A DNA stretch of 7,284 bases from Candidatus Woesearchaeota archaeon (GTDB lineage: Archaea; Nanobdellota; Nanobdellia; Woesearchaeales; ARS49), in NCBI GenBank assembly GCA_023261345.1, contig JAHFPE010000036.1, forward strand, positions 1-7,284, given 5' to 3'. A model generated the notes under the pieces. It had not been told where the DNA came from and did not search any database. It worked only from the letters and a program-made list of their open reading frames with translations. The position numbers and the translations under genes were made by a program. Numbering within the stretch: position 1 is the first letter of the stretch; each line of letters opens with the position of its first letter. This document shows positions 1-6,178 of the stretch, in pieces.

Positions 1-2
1 GA

Positions 3-470
3 ATGAAAAAACAGAAAAAAACTATTCTTGCCAATCCTCTGGATGAGAACTCAAAGCCATTGAAACAGGAGACTACAAAATTAGCAATTATTTACTGGCT
101 TAATCCACGCGACTCCAACAAAGGACGACTCTGGATGCCAGTGTACGACGATAGGTTTCCATTTGTGTTTCCTGTGAAGTTCACGTACGTTTCGAAATTC
201 TTGGAAAAGAACAATGTTTCAGGAAATCACTATCACAAAATTAAACAAGAACTGCTTATACCGCTAGATGGCGAATTTGAAATTGTTCTTGAGGATATCG
301 TGACAAAAGAACGAGAAATATACTCAGTAAACGCTAATGAACACAAAGTATTTTACATCAGAACGGGAGTGTCGCATAAAGTCGTGTCAAAAAAAGACAC
401 TGGCTTACTTCTTGTTCTTGCATCAGTGAACAGTACGCCAGAAGATGAGATAGAGTACGTTATTTGTTAG
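3..470 (+). CDS. Cupin protein, WxcM/FdtA-like sugar isomerase or epimerase family
   Basis: This 155-residue protein is a single-domain cupin. The core runs from about residue 55 to 150. A G74-N-H76-Y-H78-K motif with Q82 nearby, then a turn at G90, gives the first cupin motif, and H125 in TGVSH supplies the second. The pattern of an HxH pair, a following Q, then a Gly turn before a beta strand resembles the WxcM-like/FdtA family. Known members are dTDP-sugar 3,4-ketoisomerases, or parts of proteins acting on nucleotide sugars for surface glycans. No sugar-pathway gene is visible beside it, so the substrate is unknown and the enzymatic role is inferred. The ATG at base 3 is the first possible start in the window; a longer N-terminus or an upstream ribosome site cannot be excluded because only two bases precede it. 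The lysine-rich opening (MKKQKK) looks like a natural start. It is convergent with the suf operon and probably unrelated to it. Confidence 0.7.
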   Translation: MKKQKKTILANPLDENSKPLKQETTKLAIIYWLNPRDSNKGRLWMPVYDDRFPFVFPVKFTYVSKFLEKNNVSGNHYHKIKQELLIPLDGEFEIVLEDIVTKEREIYSVNANEHKVFYIRTGVSHKVVSKKDTGLLLVLASVNSTPEDEIEYVIC

Positions 471-475
471 TCTTT

Positions 476-1324
476 TCAATACGTCAATGGGCTATCCTGC
501 ACATACTTCAATCCTAATTTGAGTGCAGCGTGCGCTTTTTGTAATTCCAAGCCAAGATATGCTGCATGCTGCATGCTCGTAATAAGCTTTTCACGAAGAA
601 TTGTGTAGTAGATATCCTGCGGTTCAGTTCCGATAATCTCCTTGAGAAGAACATGCGCAGATGTTGAAAATCCTGCTTTTATGAGTCCATCTTCAACTTT
701 GATTAGGAAGTATCCCGCAGGATCTTTTTTCCATTCAAGTGGGTTTCGATGACTTTTTACTGTACAAAAGTGAGGTGATTGCTGTTGTTTTCCCCATGGT
801 GCTTTTTGTTCCGCTAGTATGAATTGCAGTGTTGAAACTTCAGGAACATTAACGCTTTCAAGACAAAAGCTTAACGAAGAGGAACGGTTCTTTTTATTTT
901 TCGCATTCTTCTCATTTTTATCTTCAACTTCTACTTCCTGTTCTTTTTTGATACGTGATGGCTCATACATTGCACACAGACCGCGACGAAGTTTAGTTAC
1001 TTGACTTTGCGCTGGACAAAACACGATAAGATTTTCGTAATCTGAAAGATCAAAGAGCATCATACTATTATTCGTAACCTCAGTTGCAAGAGTTCCCACC
1101 GTGATTGTGCAGTTCACAAGCGCTAGCGCCCGACGTGAAAGAACTATGCTTGCTGGCTTTTGTTCTCTTAGCACGTTCACTAGTTCCTCGCACACATCAT
1201 TCTTTACACCTCGCAAGGAAACAATGCACACATGTAATCCTGCGCACGAAAAACCACTTAATTCAACAGCTCTTCGAACTGCATTCGCAATGTGTTTATC
1301 TCTTGAAAGTCCAATAACATTCAT
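476..1324 (-). CDS. DUF4346-like C-terminal domain protein, last gene of the suf operon
   Basis: This 282-residue protein is not a known Suf component. The C-terminal part (about residues 195-282) has a DPAGYFLI motif at 201-208, HAAYLGLEL at 253-261, then KAHAALKLGLKYVQD. From memory this is the pattern of DUF4346, a domain seen at the C-terminus of archaeal and cyanobacterial proteins, some of them pterin-related (dihydropteroate synthase-like or MtrA-associated). The N-terminal part (1-118) looks like an alpha/beta domain that I cannot assign. The two are joined by a highly charged, Lys/Glu/Asn-rich linker at about 122-150 that is probably disordered. Eight cysteines are present (27, 33, 45, 72, 103, 117, 154, 187), but none form a clear CxxC motif. 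No signal peptide or membrane helix is seen, so it is likely cytoplasmic. Its ATG overlaps the scaffold gene stop by 4 bp, with GAGG 7 nt upstream at 1332-1335, so translation is coupled to the suf genes. A role in Fe-S assembly or as an Fe-S client is inferred from position only. Confidence 0.75.
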   Translation of the reverse strand: MNVIGLSRDKHIANAVRRAVELSGFSCAGLHVCIVSLRGVKNDVCEELVNVLREQKPASIVLSRRALALVNCTITVGTLATEVTNNSMMLFDLSDYENLIVFCPAQSQVTKLRRGLCAMYEPSRIKKEQEVEVEDKNEKNAKNKKNRSSSLSFCLESVNVPEVSTLQFILAEQKAPWGKQQQSPHFCTVKSHRNPLEWKKDPAGYFLIKVEDGLIKAGFSTSAHVLLKEIIGTEPQDIYYTILREKLITSMQHAAYLGLELQKAHAALKLGLKYVQDSPLTY

Positions 1325-1800
1325 TGCAAGGCCTCGCTAGGTGTACTCGCGAAAGTTCGTTGCGTAGTAGATGAATTCTCGTTTTCTCTTTGCGCATCTG
1401 TTGAGTCTGCGTCTCTTGGCTGTGGATTTGTTGTAGCAAGAAAGTTGTACGCTCCAACTTTGAGTGTTTTAAGAGAGAGAAGTGCACATTTGAGCCGTGC
1501 ATACGAGACTTCAATACCGAGCAATTCAAGGAGTTGTTCTTTGGTTAATTTCGTTAGTTCTGCTACAGTTCTTCCTTCAACATGCTCGCAAAGCATGCTT
1601 GCTGCTGCGAGACTAATTGCACAACCCACTCCCTCGAAGGTGCACTTGGAAACCACATTGTTTTGTAGTTGTGCATATATTGTTACTGCATCACCACAGA
1701 GGGGATTTGTATCGTGCGAAATAATTTCTGCCTGAATCAGTGCTTTTTTATTCGATGGATTCTGTGCATATTCAAGAATCACTTCTGCGTACATTGTCAT
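1321..1800 (-). CDS. sufU: IscU/SufU-type Fe-S cluster scaffold or sulfur-transfer protein
   Basis: This 159-residue protein belongs to the IscU/NifU-N family, which carries nascent Fe-S clusters or, as SufU, takes sulfur from SufS. It has the three family cysteines and the aspartate: C35 and D37 in NPLCGD, C60 in FEGVGCAIS, and C105 in ARLKCALL. The C60-C105 spacing (45) is close to E. coli IscU (43) and clearly shorter than B. subtilis SufU (62), so the SufU-specific insertion is absent. The residue before the third Cys is Lys, as in SufU, not the IscU His. The folded domain ends near residue 121. After it comes a Thr/Ser/Asn/Gln-rich tail of about 38 residues that is probably disordered. 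It starts with an ATGA overlap on sufS, and GAGGT at 1810-1814 lies 9 nt upstream; a second ATG two codons in is possible. Its place after sufS supports a partner role, but whether it is a scaffold or a transferase cannot be decided here. The symbol is by context. Confidence 0.88.
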   Translation of the reverse strand: MTMYAEVILEYAQNPSNKKALIQAEIISHDTNPLCGDAVTIYAQLQNNVVSKCTFEGVGCAISLAAASMLCEHVEGRTVAELTKLTKEQLLELLGIEVSYARLKCALLSLKTLKVGAYNFLATTNPQPRDADSTDAQRENENSSTTQRTFASTPSEALQ

Positions 1801-3101
1801 AATCGAAAGACCTCTTTCACGCGAGTTAATCCTGCAACAAGTGCTGTAATGTCTTCTTCAATATTGTAAATGGAAATGCTTGCCCTACAGGATGCCGCAA
1901 GATTTAGTGAAGTATGAAGCGGCATAGCGCACTGATGACCAGAACGAATGCAAACTTTACTCTCATTAAGAATTGAAGCAACATCATGAGGATGAACGTT
2001 GTTCACATCAAAACTTACAAGTGCACCTCGAGCAGTTTTTAGTGAAGGACCAAGAACTATCACCCCTTCAATTGCAGCTAATTCTTTATGCAACATTCTT
2101 GTTAGATCGTTCTCGTGAGAATGAATCGCTGAAAATCCAATTGATGAAATGTACTCAATTGCTGCAGCAAGACCGACTGCCTCTGCAACAGGTGGAGTTC
2201 CTGCTTCAAACTTGTGAGGCAAGTCAGCCCATGTTGATTTCTCCCATGACACTGTCTTAATCATGTCTCCACCAGTTAGAAATGGAGGCATATTCTTGAG
2301 ATGTTCTTCTTTAGCATACAGCACACCTATTCCTGAAGGACCAAACATTTTATGTCCTGAAAAAACAAGAAAGTCAACATCCAATTCTTTAACATCAAGA
2401 GGAAGATGACCCGTAGACTGACACGCATCAACAAGAATCAAAGCTCCATTCTGATGGGCAATTCTTGTCATCTCGTTAATTGGGTTTATTGTACCAAGAA
2501 CATTCGAAATATGAATTGTTCCAACAATCTTTACCTTTTTTTTGTACTTGGAATTTTTCTCAGACATTCTTTGGGGAAAGAACAATCTCACATACTCAGC
2601 CATGTCAAGCGCTGAGTGGTCGGTGTTGAGTGGAATTTTTTCAATTATTGCGCCAGTCTCAAGTGCAACCTGTTGCCAAGGAACAATGTTGCTATGATGT
2701 TCCATTTCAGAAAGAACGATTCTATCTTCCTTTTGAAGGTTCTTTTTTCCCCATGAGATTGCCACAAGATTAATTGCCTCAGTAGCATTCTTGACGAATA
2801 CAATTTCAGTTGGTTTTGCGTTGATGAACTTTGCAACCACTTCTCTGCTATTCTCGTACGCTTTAGTTGCAGCTTCACTAAGCGAGTAAATCCCTCGATG
2901 TGGATTCGCATTTTTTTCTTTGTAAAACTTCTCCATTTGCTTCAAGACTACAAGCGGCTTTTGAGATGTTGCTGCACTATCAAGATAAAATATGTTTTGT
3001 TTCGCGAGCAAAGGAAAATCTTTTTTGAATGAAGAACTATTCATTATCGATTGCGGCGCAGAATCGCTGAACACAGTTTTTTTCAGATCATGATAACGCA
3101 T
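1797..3101 (-). CDS. sufS: Cysteine desulfurase SufS (class II)
   Basis: SufS is a PLP enzyme that converts cysteine to alanine and holds the sulfur as a persulfide for the Suf machinery. Numbered from the chosen ATG at 3101 (434 residues), K251 in FSGHKMFGP is the PLP lysine and C391 in SGHQCAMP is the catalytic cysteine of class II (SufS/CsdA) enzymes. YLDSAATSQKP near the start, EMEHHSN, THISNVLGT, VDACQ and FEAGTPP are also family landmarks. H372, 19 residues before the catalytic Cys in HPHDV, matches the B. subtilis His that exchanges zinc with SufU. A lysine-rich stretch near 175-190 is a small insertion. A longer reading from GTG at 3128 exists, but ATG 3101 is preferred: it has GAGGTG 5 nt upstream and gives a more normal length. 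The protein overlaps sufD by 14 bp and the scaffold gene by 4 bp. About 28 residues precede the usual N-terminal KDFP motif, slightly long; ATG 3044 fits the family length better but has no ribosome site. Confidence 0.93.
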   Translation of the reverse strand: MRYHDLKKTVFSDSAPQSIMNSSSFKKDFPLLAKQNIFYLDSAATSQKPLVVLKQMEKFYKEKNANPHRGIYSLSEAATKAYENSREVVAKFINAKPTEIVFVKNATEAINLVAISWGKKNLQKEDRIVLSEMEHHSNIVPWQQVALETGAIIEKIPLNTDHSALDMAEYVRLFFPQRMSEKNSKYKKKVKIVGTIHISNVLGTINPINEMTRIAHQNGALILVDACQSTGHLPLDVKELDVDFLVFSGHKMFGPSGIGVLYAKEEHLKNMPPFLTGGDMIKTVSWEKSTWADLPHKFEAGTPPVAEAVGLAAAIEYISSIGFSAIHSHENDLTRMLHKELAAIEGVIVLGPSLKTARGALVSFDVNNVHPHDVASILNESKVCIRSGHQCAMPLHTSLNLAASCRASISIYNIEEDITALVAGLTRVKEVFRL

Positions 3102-3933
3102 ACTGCCACCTCGAACGAAGTAATTCACGCGCGTCTCTTAGGATGTCTTCGTTTACAATCTTTAGAATGACTGGCTCAACATATCCTTGGGCGAGCAAAG
3201 TTTTACTTTCATCAAGCGTCACCCCTCTACTCCGCAAATACGTGATTTGTTCATCATCAACTGGACTAACTGAAGCTGCATGATACGCCTGCACATCATT
3301 GTTTTCAATCTCAAGAAACGGAAGCGAACGGGCACGAGCTTGATTACTTAAGAGAAAAATGTGTTGTCCGAGCCAGCTTGATGCTTGCCTTGCATTCTTC
3401 TCAATCTTCATTAGTCCCTTACATTCAACTGAACTCTCTTGGCAAGCAACACCCCGCAGAAGCGAGTGCGCTTTTGTAGATGCTGCTTCATTAGTAATCT
3501 TAGTTGAAAGTTTTAGCGTCTCCTTTCCTGCTAAAAGTACGCAGTCATATTCTTCCACTGCCGCACCCTCATCATGCAAACATGTAGTTCGTTCTACTGT
3601 TGCAGATGACAGGAGCAGCGTTATGGTTGTGAGAGTTGCATTCCTGAAAATTTTGGTTTGCGTTGTAATTTGTGTTGGCGATGTGACAAACCGTACAAGT
3701 GTTACATGTGCGTTTTCATATATGTCAAGGTATACGTTTACGTCATGCACTTTTCCAATTTCTGATTGCTCAAGAAGAGTCACTGTTGTTCCTGCTTTTA
3801 CATTAATCCGAATTTCAGTATTGCTTTTCGTACTGTAGCGTACCGGAATCTTGTTATCTTTGGATGAAGAAATACTAATTTCTTCAATGATTTTTTCTTT
3901 TTGTAATTCCAATGGCGTTTGCTCTGCAATCAT
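3088..3933 (-). CDS. sufD: Fe-S assembly protein SufD, short form
   Basis: SufD pairs with SufB in the SufBC2D complex and helps form the site where the cluster is built. The 281-residue product carries the parallel beta-helix core and the C-terminal helical part that docks SufC. Family landmarks are near the end: [10 protein letters not shown] at 209-218, then [13 protein letters not shown], the SufB/SufD signature that normally reads HGAxxGxxDEEQLFYLxSRGI. H218 lies 63 residues from the C-terminus, exactly as the essential H360 does in the 423-residue E. coli SufD. The HGA motif is HAA here, and the E. coli C358 position is Ala. The protein is about 140 residues shorter than E. coli SufD, and the missing part is the N-terminal helical region. 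The start is well supported: it overlaps the sufB stop by ATGA and has GGAG 7 nt upstream at 3941-3944, so the shortness is not a start-site error. SufD rather than a second SufB is chosen because the SufB tunnel residues are absent. Confidence 0.88.
   Translation of the reverse strand: MIAEQTPLELQKEKIIEEISISSSKDNKIPVRYSTKSNTEIRINVKAGTTVTLLEQSEIGKVHDVNVYLDIYENAHVTLVRFVTSPTQITTQTKIFRNATLTTITLLLSSATVERTTCLHDEGAAVEEYDCVLLAGKETLKLSTKITNEAASTKAHSLLRGVACQESSVECKGLMKIEKNARQASSWLGQHIFLLSNQARARSLPFLEIENNDVQAYHAASVSPVDDEQITYLRSRGVTLDESKTLLAQGYVEPVILKIVNEDILRDARELLRSRWQYALS
3107..3112 (-). promoter_or_regulatory. Ribosome binding site that sets the sufS start
   Basis: On the minus strand GAGGTG lies 5 nt before the ATG at 3101. 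The alternative GTG at 3128 has only a weak AAGAGA upstream, and the ATG at 3044 has no purine-rich site. This favours initiation at 3101, inside the last codons of sufD. Confidence 0.65.
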
Positions 3934-5333
3934 CCTATTGCTCCAGCCATCTCAAGCTTTACGAGTTTGTTAAGTTCAATTGCGTATTCCATCGGGAGTT
4001 CTTTTGTGAAGTCAGCGATAAAACCTAATACGATTAATGCAAGAGCTTCTGTTTCTGAAAGACCTCGCGACATTAAATAGAGCAACTGGTCATCACCTAT
4101 CTTGCCAACTGTTGCTTCATGAGCCATCGTGAAATGTTCTTCATCAATATTCATTACTGGATATGTATCTGATCTAGAATGTTCATCGAGCAGCAGTGCA
4201 TCACAACGAACATTGCTCACGCTTCCAGGACAATTTTTTGCAACACGCAGCATTCCTCGATAGCTAGTTCTTCCACCATCTTTTGAAATTGATTTAGAAA
4301 CTATTCTGCTGTGTGTATTAGGCGCGAGATGAACAACTTTTCCTCCTGCATCCTGATGCTGATTCTTTCCAGCAAATGCAACACTAAGAATGTCAGCTCT
4401 TGCGCCAGACTCGCACAAGTACACACTTGGATATTTCATAGTTTGCTTACTACCTAAATTCCCATCCACCCACTCTACAGTTGCATTCTTGTACGCAAAT
4501 GCGCGTTTTGTGACGAGATTGTACACGTTACTTGACCAATTTTGAATTGTAGTGTACCTGACCTTAGCACCCTCGAGCGCGACAACTTCCACAACAGCAG
4601 AATGCAAGCTATCAGTACTGTACACTGGAGCCGTACAACCCTCTATGTAGTGTACGCTTGCGCCCTTATCGACAATAATGAGAGTGCGCTCAAATTGTCC
4701 CATGTTTTTTGCATTAATTCGAAAGTATGCTTGTAGAGGTACTGTAACATGAACTCCGGGAGGAATGTACACAAAACTTCCGCCTGACCAAACAGCAGTG
4801 TTGAGTGCTGAAAACTTATTGTCTGCAAAAGGAACTATTTTTCCGAACCATTCGCGAAGTAAACGCGTGTGCTCTTTTAGCGCAGTGTCTGTATCAGTAA
4901 ATATCACTCCTTGTTTCTCAAGATCTTCTCGAAGCTTATGGTACACAACCTCGCTTTCGAATTGTGCTCCAACACCGCCAAGAAACTTTTTTTCTGCTTC
5001 AGGAATACCAAGACGATCAAACGTGTTACGAATATTTGCAGGAACATCATCCCAATTCTTAGAATTATTCTCACTTGATTTCATGTAATACGTAATTGAA
5101 TCAAAATCAATACTTGTTAGATCAGTGCCCCAGGTTGGCATTGGCTTTGCGAGAAATGCTTTATACGCCTTTAGTCGAATATCAAGCATCCATTCAGGCT
5201 CATTTTTTTTTGTGGAAATGAGACGTACTGTTTCTTCCGTAAGACCTTTAGGAGTTTGATAAAATGGAGTGATATCTTCTTTGAACCCGTACTTTTCTTC
5301 ATAGTCATTGTTGAGCAGTTGAACATCACTCAT
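3930..5333 (-). CDS. sufB: Fe-S cluster assembly scaffold SufB
   Basis: SufB is the main scaffold of the SUF system, on which the nascent cluster is assembled with SufC and SufD. The 467-residue product is the usual length for the Bacillus/archaeal type and collinear with it. Landmarks are [19 protein letters not shown] at about 189-207, EGCTAP at 231-236, YTTIQNWS at 260-267, YNLVTKRA, and [13 protein letters not shown] near the C-terminus. Residues of the proposed sulfur path in E. coli SufB can be placed by constant offset: R226, N228, C254, Q285, W287, K303 and C405 correspond to R205, N207, C233, Q264, W266, K282 and C377. H433 and E434 match H405 and E406, while E432 is Ala404. The ATG overlaps the sufC stop by ATGA and has the strongest ribosome site in the window, AGGTGGAGG at 5341-5349, with a 7 nt spacer. 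This suggests high translation of SufB, which is needed with SufC in 1:2 ratio. It should be catalytically complete. Confidence 0.97.
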   Translation of the reverse strand: MSDVQLLNNDYEEKYGFKEDITPFYQTPKGLTEETVRLISTKKNEPEWMLDIRLKAYKAFLAKPMPTWGTDLTSIDFDSITYYMKSSENNSKNWDDVPANIRNTFDRLGIPEAEKKFLGGVGAQFESEVVYHKLREDLEKQGVIFTDTDTALKEHTRLLREWFGKIVPFADNKFSALNTAVWSGGSFVYIPPGVHVTVPLQAYFRINAKNMGQFERTLIIVDKGASVHYIEGCTAPVYSTDSLHSAVVEVVALEGAKVRYTTIQNWSSNVYNLVTKRAFAYKNATVEWVDGNLGSKQTMKYPSVYLCESGARADILSVAFAGKNQHQDAGGKVVHLAPNTHSRIVSKSISKDGGRTSYRGMLRVAKNCPGSVSNVRCDALLLDEHSRSDTYPVMNIDEEHFTMAHEATVGKIGDDQLLYLMSRGLSETEALALIVLGFIADFTKELPMEYAIELNKLVKLEMAGAIG

Positions 5334-6178
5334 TGAAGTTCCTCCACCTGCGATGAATCAGTAGAAGTTCTGATAAAATCTTTTTGTGTTTTCTCTCTCT
5401 CAATAGTCTCATCAACTTCTAACCATGCATAACCTTCTTTCTCTAGCTTGCTCGGAAGTGTTGCATCTCCAGAAAACGCAATTTTACCTTCGATAAGAAC
5501 ATGAACTTTATCTGGTGTTATGTATTGTAAAATACGCGAGTAATGCGTGATGAGTAAGCAACTAAAATCAGGATTATTTGAAACTCCTTCTTCTTTCATA
5601 GGAAGTGACGCTTTCTTTCTTAACGTGTTTATTGCAGATGAAACTGTTTTGAGAGAATCAATATCAAGCCCAGAATCTGCTTCATCAAGTACAACAAATG
5701 AAGGAGAGAGCATTAGTATTTGAACTATTTCGCAACGCTTTTTTTCTCCGCCACTAAGACCCACATTTAAGTGACGCTCCGCAAATGTCGCTGGAAGACC
5801 AACTAGAGCCAGAGCAGAAGTCAGATGAGTACGGAATTCTGATGCTTTGAGCGTTGGATTTTTTTTTCTGCAAGTTGTATACAGAAAATGAGAAAGAGTG
5901 ACTCCGGGAATTTCAAAAGGATACTGAAATGCGAGAAACATGCCTAGTACACTTCTCTCTTCAGGAGACATGCTAAGAACATTTTTTCCGTTATACATTA
6001 CTGTTCCGCTTTCGATTATACATTTAGGGTGTCCTGCAAGAACAAGCCCAAGAGTACTCTTTCCAGCACCATTGGGACCCATGATAACGTGAAGTTCGCC
6101 ATCAGGAATACTTAGTGTAAGACCATTTAGCACTTTTTTCCCTGCAACACTCACATGTAAATCTTTTATCTCAAGCAC
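5330..6178 (-). CDS. sufC: Fe-S assembly ATPase SufC
   Basis: SufC is the soluble ABC-type ATPase of the SUF complex; two copies bind SufB and SufD and drive the conformational change needed for cluster assembly. All ATPase motifs are present: Walker [10 protein letters not shown] at 34-42, Q-loop Q85 in [10 protein letters not shown], signature LSGGEKKR at 141-148, Walker B with D165-E166, the SufC-type DSGLDID at 168-174, and H-loop H212 in LLITHY. There is no transmembrane segment, as expected. At 282 residues it is about 30 longer than typical SufC, mainly from a charged C-terminal tail after about residue 253 ([10 protein letters not shown] and onward). A short Pro/Lys-containing insertion at about 190-204 precedes the H-loop strand. 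The start codon is GTG at 6178, giving the normal [10 protein letters not shown]-terminus. AGGTGA at 6183-6188 sits 4 nt upstream. The gene overlaps the IscS-like gene by 13 bp. Confidence 0.97.
   Translation of the reverse strand: MLEIKDLHVSVAGKKVLNGLTLSIPDGELHVIMGPNGAGKSTLGLVLAGHPKCIIESGTVMYNGKNVLSMSPEERSVLGMFLAFQYPFEIPGVTLSHFLYTTCRKKNPTLKASEFRTHLTSALALVGLPATFAERHLNVGLSGGEKKRCEIVQILMLSPSFVVLDEADSGLDIDSLKTVSSAINTLRKKASLPMKEEGVSNNPDFSCLLITHYSRILQYITPDKVHVLIEGKIAFSGDATLPSKLEKEGYAWLEVDETIEREKTQKDFIRTSTDSSQVEELQ

Noticed and set aside
560..578. Short repeat GCTGCAT twice with GCATGC palindromes
   Set aside because: It encodes the conserved MQHAA part of the DUF4346-like motif and is explained by codon choice. 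There are only two copies.
1101..1340. Overlapping plus-strand open frames opposite the DUF4346-like gene
   Set aside because: They have no recognisable motif or start signal. The minus-strand gene has conserved C-terminal motifs and a coupled start.
1581..1597. Inverted repeat CATGCT with AGCATG inside the scaffold gene
   Set aside because: The stem is only 6 bp, lies in conserved coding sequence and has no U-run after it. It is likely chance.
3102..3128. Nine-residue N-terminal extension of SufS from a GTG start
   Set aside because: Upstream signal is weak, while the ATG at 3101 has GAGGTG at good spacing. The extra residues match no family feature.
3359..3838. 159-codon open frame on the plus strand
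   Set aside because: It lies wholly antisense to sufD, and its product is Ser/Cys/Val-rich with no domain pattern and no ribosome site. It is a shadow of the real gene.
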